Source: Macrotis lagotis
Taxonomy: Eukaryota > Chordata > Mammalia > Peramelemorphia > Peramelidae
Direction: 5' to 3'
DNA: 64,000 nucleotides
NCBI RefSeq assembly: GCF_037893015.1
Contig: NC_133665.1
Span: forward strand, 21,985,207-22,049,206
Part shown: positions 54,183 through 64,000 of the stretch, one piece after another
How positions within the stretch are numbered: the first letter of the stretch is position 1
Layout of the letters: every line of letters begins with the position of its first letter
Program-made: the position numbers and the translations under genes
Notes under the pieces: model-generated
Databases searched by the model: none
Told to the model about the DNA's origin: nothing
Seen by the model: the letters and a program-made list of their open reading frames with translations, nothing else

Positions 54183-55082
54183 TGAGAAGAGACAGGATGT
54201 GAAAGTGATAAAGGAACCACTCTGTGGTTGAGCACTGGACTAATCATAGTCTTATTTTCTCCAAGCTAAATATTCACATTCAACAAAACCAGTGGTCCTG
54301 AAGCAAGATGACTACTAGAAAACAATGTCAACAATTAATGCACTTCTCTAAGTGTGAACATTTCATTAACTTGGAAGGAAAGCTGAATCAACACATGATT
54401 GACAAAAGAGGAACAGAAAAGAAGTAGACAATTTTCAGAGATTTGTTATACATCACTGCTTTTACTCACCTATGACAGAATACTCATAAACATCAAGACT
54501 GGTTTAATGAATATGAGGGGGAAATTAGAAGGTACTAAATGAAAAATGAGAACTCCACAGGGTTTACCAGCAGGGTAGTTCATCTATCTCCAAGAAGGCA
54601 GTATCTAACTTCATCAAAAGTAAAAAATAAGCAAAGTTCAATTTAAAGTGTTTTTTTGATATCCTGAATTCTATTTATGGACCAAAGGTATATGGTGTAT
54701 CTCAACTACTCAGTGCTAATGGAGCCACATTGATTAGTGATAAAGACACATCCTGGAGGAATGGACTGAAAACTTCTATAGTGTTCTCAACAGACCATCA
54801 TCAATCAAGCTGAAGCCACTGACTATTTACCTCAGGTTGCAGTTGATCCTTCTCTAGCCAAATTTCCAATTAAAAAAGGTTTTTTGGATGCCATTAGACT
54901 CCTCTCCTGTTATAAAGCACCTGGTGCTGATTCTTTTCTAATTAAGATTTACAAGAGAAAAAGTCTCTAGCTTCTATAAAAGCTGACTGACACTTTCCAG
55001 GTTATATGGCAAGAACTTCTCCCAGGAGTTCAAGGATACCTCCACCATCCATTTCTATAAGGTAAAGGAAATAAATTTCCCA

Positions 55083-55990
55083 GTGACAATCATGAGGGGG
55101 GGTGGAGGGGAGACCTCTCTCTTAGTCATTGCTGGCAAGATTCTTGCCAGAATCTTCCTTAATAGGCTGATACTTCACCTAGAAGATGGTCATCTAACTG
55201 AGAACCAGTCTGGCTTCAGAAAGAGTGAAGAACAGTCAATAGGATGTTTGCTGCCTGACAACTTCAAAAGATATACCAGGAGAAAAAGAGAGGTCTACAT
55301 AGTGTTCAACAATCTGACTAAAGCTGTTGATACTGTCAATTATGAGGGTTTATGGGAAAGTATGTCAAAATTTGATTGCCTGGAGAAGTTCATCAGTGCT
55401 GTATATCAATTTCCTTATAGCGTGCTTGCCTGAATTCTGTATAGTAGACAATGCTCTTCCATTTTTCCAGTCACCAATGGAGTGAAGCAAGGTTGTATGC
55501 TTGCTCCCATGCTTTTTAGCATGATGTTTCCAGCAATTTTGTCAAATGTCTTCAGTGAATTTGGGCATTAGGGTCAGTCTACCTTACTGATGATAAATTA
55601 TTTAACTTGAAATGACTAAAAACCAAGACTAAGGTGGAGGAAGACCTGGTATATAATTTTTTTTGTTCTCAGAGGGTTGTTACTCAATGCACTTTCTAAA
55701 ACAGAGATACAAAAAATATGTATCAATTCTCTTCTGCTGGTATTAATTTTGGACTGATAATTATCACCAAGAAAACACAGGTGCTCCTCCAGCCAGCACT
55801 ACAGCATCCATATAGAAAACCATCAGTTAAAGCAAATGGAGAAGTTTTGAATACTGTGAATAAGTTCACTTACCTTGGAAATGTATCTTCCAGGGATGTA
55901 CACACCAATAATGAGGTTGACAACGTATCGCCAGAGTTAGCTCAAAGTTTGGGATGCTCCAAAGTAAAGTATGGTAAAGAAGAGACATGC
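55083..55990 (+). pseudogene. RTE-like reverse transcriptase, decayed
   Basis: 55,083-55,433 keeps 'LLVIAGKILARIFLNRLILH', 'ENQSGFRK', 'IVFNNLTKAVDTVNYEGLWE' (RT motif with the first catalytic Asp region changed) and 'LEKFISAVYQF'. The 'VTNGVKQGCMLAPMLFSMMF' block follows in another frame near 55,470-55,530. 55,718-55,990 has 'NFGLIIITKKTQVLLQPALQ' and 'VNKFTYLGNVSSRDVHTNNE'. The FADD box lies in the region around 55,600 and is degraded. Confidence 0.82.
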
Positions 55991-56711
55991 TTTATCTTCA
56001 AGAAAAGCTTGAACCCAGACCTTCTGCCCCCATGGGCTACTGACTACTCAGGCTGTGAGGACAGGCTTGGCCAAAAACATCCCAACTATCCTAGTCGCCT
56101 GTCCTGTCCTGCACCATGCAACAAGTGTCTGGCCTATGTAACAGACCTCATTCTCCCAGTACTGGCATTCTGCACACCCCCATCCAGGTAAAGAGCTCGC
56201 CACAGCCATGTCCTCCTGCCATGGAACAGCAGCAGGAAATGGGGACCAAGGCCATGGAGCAATCCCAGGATTCAGATCCCTGTTCTCCCACATTTGGCAT
56301 TATCCAAATGCCATTGAAAACCAGCACAACAGACCCTTCAAAGCTTCGGGTAAAGCAGCTTAGTGAGGTCTTTGGGACTGGATCCTCTAAACAAGAGCAT
56401 TCTACTGAGCTGATCCTATCTGTGAAGTTTTCATCACAATTTTGACAAATTTGTCTCTGGATACTCCACTATCCCTTGAATACCAAAAGTTACTGGTCTC
56501 CCTAAGCCAAACTGAGTTTTCCCAGAACAGGCACACACCACACAAGTAACTGAACAACCTCCAGCTGTTTGAATGACCAGCCAGGTCTCTGACAAGTGCT
56601 TGAGAAGCTCTGACAATCCTTCTTCCTCAAATTCTAAGCCCCCCCTAGAAGGAAATCTGCTGGGAAGGTCCTAGGGAAATCACCCCTCACCACCTTGCAG
56701 GAAAATGTTAC
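55990..56711 (+). pseudogene. CDCA3: CDCA3 processed pseudogene, 3'-truncated
   Basis: Intronless, decayed copy of cell-division-cycle-associated 3 (TOME-1, an SCF-linked trigger of mitotic entry). The expected start codon is ACA at 56,061. Blocks in shifted frames read 'CNKCLAYVTD' (family HNKHLARVAD), 'HSPSTGILHTPIQVKSSPQP', 'QDSDPCSPTFGI', 'VKQLSEVFGT' (56,150-56,390), and further on 'GKVLGKSPLTTLQ' (about 56,660-56,700; family SKVLGRSPLTILQ). Stops and frameshifts are frequent. It ends near family residue 210 of about 268, and the C-terminus, 3'UTR and poly(A) are missing. It lies in the reverse transcriptase region of the RTE-like LINE, whose sequence resumes at about 56,773. Copy A of that LINE lacks the insert. 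Confidence 0.85.
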
Positions 56712-56732
56712 TAAACAACTCATAGACTTTTG

Positions 56733-56772
56733 TTTTGGTAGACATATCTCTTCTTTTTTGGTAGACATATCT
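56733..56772 (+). repeat. 17-bp direct repeat at the pseudogene's right edge
   Basis: 'ttttggtagacatatct' occurs at 56,733-56,749 and again at 56,756-56,772, then RTE sequence resumes. It may be a local duplication formed when the pseudogene's 3' end was lost. Confidence 0.9.
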
Positions 56773-57370
56773 ATGAGTTGAATTGACCTCATTGTATGCC
56801 TGTGAAATCTGGACAGTCTACCAATGCCATGTCAGGAAACTGAATAGCTTTCATTTGAATGTTTTAGAAAGTTTCTGAAGAGTACCTGGTAGGATAAGGT
56901 CCTTCCTCAAACTGAACTGCCAAACATCAAACTCTACTCTGGTAAGTTGACCACATTGTTTGAATGACAAATGTATGCTTCCCTGAAAGATTGCTTTATA
57001 GAGAACTTACACAAGTTAAGCACTTATATAATATTCAGAAGAAGTGATGCAAGAGCACTCTCAAGTCCTCTTTGAAGAATTTTGGAATTGATTGTGTGAC
57101 ATGTGAGTCACTGACAAAAGACCATCCAGTATTCCATACCCTTATTAAAAAAGGTGCTGTGTTCTTATGAGTAAAAAAGAATTGAATTAGCTCAAAGGAA
57201 ACTCAAGATTCCCAATTTTAAAGAATCCACCTCAAAAATACACATGAACTATTTGTGTCTGACCTGTGTTACAGTTACAGTATTCTGAACTTTTATTGGT
57301 TTGATGTCATAATGATGTCATCAACATAATGATATCACTTTGGTATTGTTCAAAAATAAAGGACAACAAA
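56773..57370 (+). pseudogene. RTE-like LINE 3' coding end and tail
   Basis: 'gacctcattgtatgcctgtg' encodes the 'LYACEIWTVYQCHVRKLNSF' block. Weak coding traces follow, then the 3' tail with 'tgatgtcat' and 'aaaggacaacaaa' shared with RTE-tailed SINEs. Confidence 0.75.
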
Positions 57371-58099
57371 TAACCAAGCAATCATTGATTGATTGGTAAA
57401 ACCATCCTAGTGAAGATAGGAAGAGAGGAAAACAGTATGGATCATTTATATGAACTAAGGTATCATATCAGGGTCCATAGACACCTTGTGGAATAGACAA
57501 CCTAGAAACATTCAAACAAGCATTGTTTTGAAGGCTGGCTGTGCTACTTCATATAATAATAATAGAGAAATGAGAGTGTATCCTAGAACCTAGGCTCATA
57601 GAATTGATAAGTTATAGTTGAAAATAAAATGACTCTGGAATTAGAACAGATTTATGTCCCACCTCTAGTTCTGTGACACTGGATGGTTTCATCACATGTA
57701 CAATGAAGAGTATGGATTGTAAGGACTTTAGAGGTCATATAGTCTAACCTGCTCATTTTGCTAATATAGGAATTTTTTCCTATTTATTTTATTTTTCTTC
57801 TGAATATAATCAATAAATAAAATGAGTATTGCTATACATGTTGCAGAGTAGGAAAGGATTATCCACAGAACTGTAGAGTTTAAATTGTATTTTTTTCCTT
57901 AAGAACTTGAAGGGAAAACAAAGAATATTTTTAGTTACTGAAGGAGTCACTAGACAGTGAGAGATCAGAGATGAGAAAGAATATGATGGATGAGGTCAGC
58001 TTCTGGAGGAAAGAAATGGAGAGAATAAGTATCAGGCTTAGCTTTGGTAAAGAGACAAATTCTCTCATTCAGAGCTATGAGAAGAGGAAGAGAAGATAA
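57371..58099. other. Mostly unassigned; MIR-like trace
   Basis: About 57,640-57,770 has MIR-like words ('gttctgtgacactggatggt', 'agaggtcatatagtctaacc'). Nothing else recognised. Confidence 0.35.
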
Positions 58100-58262
58100 T
58101 CAGATATTGGATCCTAGATTTAGAATTAGAAGGTACTTTAGAGATTATTTAGTTCAACCCTCTTACTCACCTCCCCCATTTTGTATATGAGGAAACTGAA
58201 GCTCAGAAATGGGAAGCTGTATTTGAGGTGAAGATCAAATAGGTAGCTAAGGAAATTCACAA
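58100..58262 (-). mobile_element. MIR-type SINE, antisense
   Basis: 'atcctagatttagaattaga', 'ttatttagttcaaccctctt', 'gtatatgaggaaactgaagc' and 'ggtgaagatcaaataggtag'. Confidence 0.65.
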
Positions 58263-58450
58263 GAGATAACATTTTTTTAGCTAAATTGGAGATTAAGTCA
58301 CTTGCTTACTGAGGATGCTATTGGGATAAGAGGATGCTATTGGGAGTCTGAGGAGAGAGAAGATAAGTAGTCACTGAAAGGAACATGAACAGCCTAGATG
58401 ATATTGGAGAAGTAAAAGTACTCTACCAATCCTTTCCAAATACCTTTAAG
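58263..58450. other. Unassigned stretch
   Basis: Nothing recognised apart from a short duplicated phrase 'aggatgctattggga' near 58,312 and 58,331. Confidence 0.3.
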
Positions 58451-58461
58451 GAATGACTCTA

Positions 58462-58615
58462 GGGGCAGCTAGGTGGTGTAGTGGATAAAGCACCGGCCCT
58501 GGAGTCAGGAGTATCTGGGTTCAAATCTGGTCTCAGACACTTACTAATTACATAGTTGTGTGGCCTTGGGCAAGCCACTTAACTCCATTGCCTTGCAAAA
58601 AAACCTAAAAAAAAA
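58462..58615 (+). mobile_element. WSINE1-like SINE
   Basis: 'gggcagctaggtggtgtagt', 'tgggttcaaatctggtctca', 'cattgccttgcaaaaaaacc'. The 11-bp target repeat 'gaatgactcta' is exact at 58,451-58,461 and 58,616-58,626. Confidence 0.93.
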
Positions 58616-59637
58616 GAATGACTCTAAGCAAATTCTAGAGCAACAGGATCAACAAAAGATGGAGTAAAATAATTTTTCAGTCCAAGAATACTTAGATCAA
58701 CAGGAAAGTATTGCATCATGGAGATGGAGGAACACAATCCAACTGCAGGTCATGCCAGTGCAGATTAGACCCCAGAAAATCAGGAGCAGTCCTCATTCAG
58801 GGCAACTGAATCAGTAGTGGAGGTTTTTAGACCTTTCAGCCCACAGATGCACTTAGAAAGTCAGTAGGAAAGGTCTATTGTACCAGGGTGAGAGAGGAGT
58901 GAAGTCCAATGCAGGTCATGCTTGTACAGCCCCAACCTCACCAAACCAGGATCAGGTTTTGGGAGTCACTGATTCAGTCTCAAAAGTAGCTACCTATGGA
59001 GCTCTCAGTCCACAGATGATAAGGAGTTTGGACAACTTGTAAGAAGGAAATTACAGGGGTCTCTTTCCTAGCATTGAAACACCACTCAGTTGTTTTGCCT
59101 GTACCTGAATCCAGCTTGCAGTTTTAGATGGCAGCCCCGGAAAAGGTGTAGTAACTGGCCCCAGGGAGTGGGGACCTTCCCCATACTTCCAGGGCAGAAA
59201 AGATGCTCATAGACCAGAACCAAAACCAGAGGAGTAGTAAACATACCTCTCCTTAGATTAGATTTGGAAGAACTGTCCCTAGAAGTATCTCTGAAAGCAG
59301 CTGCACAAAATCCCTGTCCCTTGGGACAGTGTATCCTTAAGCTGGAAGTAGAGCCCTATTTTAACAAAGAATTAAAAGTCAAATAAGAGATTGGGGAAAT
59401 GAGTAAACAACAAAAAAAAATCTGACCATGAAAAATTATACTGAGAAGAAGATAAAAAAGTCAAAGCTCCCTAATCCAAGGCCTTCAAGAAAAATATGGA
59501 AGAGTTCAAAAAGGATTTTGAAAAATCAAATAAGAGAGGTAGAAGAAAAATTGGGAAGATAATTGAGAGTGGTATAGGAAAATCTTGAAAAATGAGTCAA
59601 CAGAATGGTAAAAGAAACACAAAATAATCCTGAAAAG

Positions 59638-61094
59638 GGGTGGGAGGGGAGTGGGCCGTGCCAAGATGGCAGAGAGAAACCAGGAACTTTCCTAAGCTCT
59701 CTCCAGCTTCCCTCAGAAATAAAACAGATTCTGGAGTGAAAAAAAACACAAAAAGGTAGATTAAAACATTTTCTAGTTTAAGATATCTTGGAAGGTCTTC
59801 AGAAAGGTCCATATCACTCAGGTGAGTGTTGCTCAACACAGGGAGCAGAACGCATTGCAAGGAGCACAGACTGGGGCAGTAAGGTACAAAGGAAGCCAGC
59901 TGAAAGATCAGCAAGTGAGGCACCTGGCCTTGGCTCAGCAGGCCAACAGCACAGCAGGCTAGCTTTAAGGGCTCCAACATCAATACAAATAAAAAATTGA
60001 GAGCCCCAGAACCCCCCTGTACAGCCAGTGCAACTAGTCTTGGCTACCCCAGGACAGTGAGGAACCTGGTAACATTGGAGGTCCCAACACAGAAAGTCTG
60101 TGAACAGATACTTCACCCAACAGAAAAGCCTAGGACATTGCCTACCGTGTCCCAGGAACAAAGTTCAAAATAAGAATAAGAAAAGTCAGAGAAAAATCCT
60201 GACCATAGAAAGCTACACTGGCAATATGGAAGCAGAATATATTGTACTTTAGCTGAAGTAAAAAAACAGCAGAGGCAGAAAAGCTGATCTCAGACAAAGC
60301 AAAAGCAAAAATAGGTCTAACTAAAAAGGATAAGGAAGGAAACTACTTCTTAAAAGGCATCACAGACAATGAAATACTATCAATACTAAACATATATGCA
60401 TCTAGTGTTAACGCATTCAGATTTTTTAAAGAGAAGTTTAATGAATTATAGGAAGACACAGATAGCAAAACTATACTGGTGGGGGACTTCAACCTCCCCC
60501 TCTCAGAATTAGATAAATCTAACCACAAAATAAACAAGAAAGAGTTAAGTAGGTAAATAGAATTTTAGAAAATTTAGATATAAAAGACCTCTGGAGAAAA
60601 TTGAAGAAGGATAGAAAAGAATATTTTTTTTTCTCAGCATTACATGGCATCTAAATAAAAACTTACCATATTAGGGCATAAAAACCTCGCAATCAAATGC
60701 AGAAAGGCAGAAATATTAAATGCATCCTTTTCAGATCATAATGCAATAAAATTACAGGTAATAAAGGGCTATGGAAAGGAAGACTAAAAATGAATTGGAA
60801 ACTAGACAATCTAATTTTAAAGAATGATCTGATCAAACAAATCATAGAAATAATCTCATCTGAGATAATGACAATGATGAGACAACATACCAAAACATGG
60901 GATGTAGCAAAAGCAGTCCTTAGGGGAAATTTTTATATATCTAAATGTTTCTCTGAATAAAATAGAGAAAGAAGAGATCAATGAATTGGACATGAAACTA
61001 ATAAGTCTAGAAAAGAGCAAATTAAAAACCCTTAGTTAAATATCAAATTAGAGATTCAGAAAATTAAAGGAGAGATTAATAAAATTGAAAGTAG
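59638..61094 (+). mobile_element. Inner L1, ORF1 start joined to endonuclease
   Basis: It begins 'gggtgggaggggagtgggcc', then 'gtgccaagatggcagagaga' (YY1-like CCAAGATGGC), with a 5'UTR to about 60,165. The ORF1 start and only a few dozen bases of ORF1 follow, then at about 60,215-60,245 it jumps into the ORF2 endonuclease. It stops in the A-rich linker beyond the endonuclease ('aattaaaggagagattaata'). Borders 'aaaataatcctgaaaa' (about 59,621) and 'aaaataacaccttaaa' (about 61,095) are a plausible diverged TSD. A shortened, possibly prematurely polyadenylated L1 transcript would give this shape. Confidence 0.7.
60225..60960 (+). pseudogene. L1 endonuclease domain in inner L1, decayed
   Basis: 'aactatcaatactaaacata' (ILN.YA), 'ctggtgggggacttcaacct' (VGDFN: catalytic Asn/Asp block kept), 'gaattagataaatctaacca' and 'ttcagatcataatgcaataa' (SDHNAI: catalytic Asp-His kept) are visible. 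Frameshifts separate them, so no long frame survives. Confidence 0.75.
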
Positions 61095-62978
61095 AAAATA
61101 ACACCTTAAACCAGACTAGGCCAAATGTAAAAGAGGTATTAAAAACCAAATGAGAATAATGCTTTAAAAAGTAGAATTGACCAAATGCAAAAGGAGGTAC
61201 AATAACCTTACTGAAGACAATAATTCCTTTAAAATTAGAATTGAGAAAAAAGGGATTTGATGACTTTTTGAAAAGCTAGAAACAATAAAACAAAGCCAAA
61301 AGAATGAAAAAATCATGAAATATCTCATTGGAAAAACAACTGATCTGGAAAATAAATCCAGGATAAAGAATTTAATAATTATTGGACTATTTGATCAAAA
61401 TAAAGGAGCATAGACAAAATTTATCAAGAAATTATCAAGGAAAACTGTCTTAATATTTTAGAACCTGAGGGTAAAATAGAAATTGAATCATCTCCTGAAA
61501 TCACCTCCTGAAAGAGATCCTAAAATGAAATTTCCGATAATCTTTTAGCCAAATTCCAGAGCCCCCAGGTCAAGGAGAAAATGTTGCAAGTATCCAGACA
61601 GAAATAATTCAAGTATTGTGGAAATAAAATACAAAGAGGTATGACACAATATTTTGCAGATTAAAGATTAAAGATTTCTGAGGGCTTAGAATATGATATT
61701 CTGGAAGCAAAAGAGCTTGAATTGCAACCAATAATCAACTATCCAGCTAATTTGAGTATATGTTCTTTCAGGGGAAAAGATGAACATCCAGTGAAATATG
61801 GGGACTTTCAAGCTTTGCAAAGACAAAGACCAGAACTGAACAGAAAATCTGATCTTCAAATACAAGGCTCAAGAGAAGCATAAAAAGGTAAAAAGGAAAG
61901 GAAAACCATTTAATGATGTTGAACTATTTATATTTCTACATGGAAAGAGGATACTCAAGAAGACTTTCTTATTGTTTGGTCAAGGAGAAAGGATGAATGG
62001 AATGAAGGGATAATGACTAAAAATAAAATTAAGGGGTGAGAGAAAAATATATTTGGAGAAAGGACAAGGGAGAGGTAGAATTGGGCAAATTATTTCACAT
62101 AAAAGAGGCAAGAAAAAGCTTTTACATTGGAGGGGGAAAGAGGTGAAGTAAGGGGAAGTGAATGAACTTTACTTTCATCAGAATTGGCTCAAAGAGGAAT
62201 AACATATACACTCTGGTATATAAATTTATCTTTACAGAAAAGTAGGAAGGGGGTAAAAGAAGGGGGATGTGATAGAAGGGAGGATAGATGGGGAGGAGGA
62301 TGTCAGGGAGGGATGGGGTGAAAGGAGAGAGAGAATAGAATAAACTGGGAGAAATAAGATGGAGGGAAATACAGTTAGCAATAGTAACTGTGAAAAAATT
62401 TTAATGCAAATTTCTCTCATAAAACTATTCATTTCTCAAACATAAAAAACATTGAGTTGAATTTTAAAAAATAAGAACATTCCCCAATAGATAAACTATC
62501 AAGAGATATGAAGTAATCAAAATTATATATAGTCATATAAAAATTCTCTAATGCACTATTGATTGGTGAAATACAAATTAAAACAATTCTGAGATAGTGC
62601 CTCAAACTTATAGATAGGCTAATAGAACAGAAAGGGTAAGTGACAAATGTTGGAGTAAATGTGGGGAAAACAGTGGACTTCTGAACTGATTGAACCTTTC
62701 TGCAGACCAATTTGGAACGATTCCCAAAGAGCTATAAAATCATACATACCTCTTGTCCTAACAATATCTCTATTAGATCTGTATCCAAAAGAGATAAAAA
62801 AAAAAGCCAAAAAAAAAAAAAGGAAAAGAACCTATGTGGACAAAAATATTTATAACAGCTTTTTTCTGGTGGCAAAGAATTGGAAACTGAGAATATGTTT
62901 ATCAATTGGGGAATGAATGAACAACTTGTGGTCTGTGATTAGGATAAAATACTATTCTTCTTTAAGAAATAATACAGA

Positions 62979-63122
62979 GGGGTGGCTGGATGGCGCAGTG
63001 GATAGAGCACCAGCCCTGGAGTCAGTAGTACCTGGGTTCAAATCCAGCCTCAGACACTTAATAATTACCTAGCTGTGTGGCCTTGGGCAAGCCATTTAAC
63101 CCCATTGCCTTGCAAAAACTTA

Positions 63123-63182
<60 letters not shown>
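62979..63182 (+). mobile_element. WSINE1-like SINE with (TAA)n tail
   Basis: 'ggtggctggatggcgcagtg', 'tgggttcaaatccagcctca', 'cattgccttgcaaaaactta', then about 20 TAA units (63,121-63,182) in place of a plain A tail. It is inserted into the outer L1 3' region, where 'ttctttaagaaata' before and 'ctcagaaaaacat' after are L1. Confidence 0.92.
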
Positions 63183-63566
63183 CAGGATGCTCTCAGAAAA
63201 ACATAGAAAAACTTACATGAGCTTATTGAAAGTGAAATGTAGTGTGTACAAATAACAGAAAAGATGATCAGCTATGAATGACATTAGCTATTCTCATCAA
63301 TACAATGATCCAAAAAAATTCGGAAGGATTAAAGTTCCAAAATACTATTCATCCCCAGAGAAAGATTGATGGTACCTGAATACGATTTAAGCATGCTTTT
63401 TTAAAAATTAACTTTCCTTATTTCCCTTGAGGGTTTTTTTAATCTATGATTTCCTTCACACATGACTATTATGGTAATGTTTTGCTTGTTTTCTCAATGA
63501 ATGTTAAAATTGTTTTTACTTTCAACTGGGGAAAAATAAAAGTGCTAACAATAAAAGAAGGGGAAA

Positions 63567-63880
63567 AAGTAAGTGATGAGCAGAAAAACATGGAAAGACT
63601 CATATGAATTGATGCAAAGTGAAATGGACAAAACCAGGAGAACATTGTACATGGAAACAGCATTATTGTATGATAGTTTACTATGAATAATTTAGTTATT
63701 CTCAGCAATACAGTGATCTAAGACAATTTTGTAGCATTTATAACAAAAGACATTTCCAGAGAAAGAACTAGTAGAGCTTGAATGTTTTTCACTTTATTTT
63801 TCTTGACTTGTTTTTTTTCTTTTTTTTGGTCTGTATTTTCTTTTGCAGAATGACTTACATGGGTACATACTTGCAGCATA
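63567..63880 (+). mobile_element. L1 3' end fragment
   Basis: 'agcagaaaaacatggaaaga', 'ttgatgcaaagtgaaatgga', 'gttattctcagcaatacagt' and 'ttccagagaaagaactagta' repeat the L1 3' order seen at 63,183-63,545, so two related L1 3' ends lie in tandem. Confidence 0.7.
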
Positions 63881-64000
63881 TGCCAAAAATATTTTCATTA
63901 ATTAGGCATGAAAGGCTCAAAGATGACCAGAAATGGTCATAGTTGCAACCATAAATGATACCAACTAGTGATCCAGTGGTGTTATTCAAGGTCTCCCACT
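63881..64000. other. Unassigned window end
   Basis: Nothing recognised. Confidence 0.3.

Larger units (their letters stand above)
51091..57370 (+). mobile_element. RTE-like LINE, copy B, with two inserts
   Basis: Starts 'gggtgtgttcaggaaagatt' like copy A and ends 'ggtattgttcaaaaataaag', 'gacaacaaataa'. It is interrupted by an antisense L1 (51,238-53,173) and a CDCA3 retrocopy (about 55,990-56,711). Without these it is about 3.6 kb. It encodes an APE endonuclease and reverse transcriptase in several broken frames. It lacks roughly 300 bp of the 5' region present in copy A (about 32,000-32,330). Confidence 0.8.
58640..63545 (+). mobile_element. Outer L1 (HAL1-like layout), ORF1 split by another L1
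   Basis: 5'UTR about 58,640-59,398, ORF1 start 59,399 ('MSKQQKK'). ORF1 continues to 59,637 and resumes at about 61,095-61,890 (coiled coil, 'NCLNILEPEGKIEIE'-type RRM end, 'LAKFQSPQVKEKMLQV'). A purine-rich spacer follows to about 62,450, then the ORF2 C-terminus (62,460-62,960, 'LIEPFCRPIWNDSQRAIKSY', 'AKNWKLR') and 3'UTR. Endonuclease and RT of this outer copy are not seen, so it also resembles a half-L1 or has an internal ORF2 deletion. A WSINE lies in its 3' part. Confidence 0.75.

Noticed and set aside
1-64000. tRNA genes within SINEs
   Set aside because: The A/B-box-like segments belong to tRNA-derived SINE heads and lack a full cloverleaf.
1-64000. CRISPR array or prokaryotic operon
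   Set aside because: No regularly spaced repeats with unique spacers and no bacterial-style gene packing; the window is plainly mammalian.

Overview
This is a vertebrate nuclear window dominated by retrotransposon debris, and everything points to a marsupial. It contains young copies of a tRNA-derived SINE (WSINE1-like, ending TTGCAAAAACCTAAAA) with clean target-site duplications (TSDs). It also contains marsupial-type L1 elements, SINEs carrying RTE/BovB tails, a BovB fragment, RTE-like LINEs, a CR1 fragment and a heavy load of L2 and MIR-type relics. A dasyuromorph or other Australidelphian is my best guess. The species cannot be fixed from the sequence alone, and family names are from recognition, not a database search. 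I see no intact multi-exon host gene, rRNA, tRNA gene or CRISPR array. Two host-gene-derived sequences are present and both are retrocopies.

Layout. 1-10.2 kb: L2, MIR-type SINEs, a 3' L1 fragment, microsatellites, and a WSINE inside an older SINE. 10.26-10.40 kb: a short hAT-type MITE. 10.43-18.08 kb: a SINE with an RTE tail, then an L1 with 5'UTR, decayed ORF1 and ORF2. Between its two ORFs sits a processed copy of ARL2BP (12,602-14,728) with an uninterrupted 163-codon reading frame, UTRs, an A-rich tail and a 15-bp TSD. 18-26.8 kb: SINEs, an L1 3' end with a local tandem duplication, a CR1 fragment, and BovB inside a MIR. 26,809-30,492: a 'half-L1' (HAL1-like) composite with 5'UTR and ORF1, no ORF2, three odd antisense SINE-like modules and a second L1 3' end, framed by an exact 14-bp TSD. 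31.2-34.1 kb: a possible solo LTR and an internally deleted RTE-like LINE. 34.6-36.5 kb: a five-element nest of SINEs and L1s. 36.9-37.7 kb: an inverted repeat with a perfect 45-bp core. 40.4-42.2 kb: a long antisense CR1 copy split by a SINE. 46.5-50.2 kb: L2 split by WSINE, and an old L1 split by a younger one. 51.1-57.4 kb: a longer RTE-like LINE holding both an antisense L1 and a decayed, 3'-truncated CDCA3 processed pseudogene. 58.6-63.5 kb: an L1 whose ORF1 is interrupted by a second L1, in which the start of ORF1 is joined to the ORF2 endonuclease.

Nothing here works as an operon or pathway. The shared logic is retrotransposition: LINE machinery supplied the reverse transcriptase that moved the SINEs and the two host mRNAs, and the nesting order gives a relative history. 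The best candidates for follow-up are the open ARL2BP retrogene, the HAL1-like composite, the CDCA3 retrocopy and the 36.9-37.7 kb inverted repeat.
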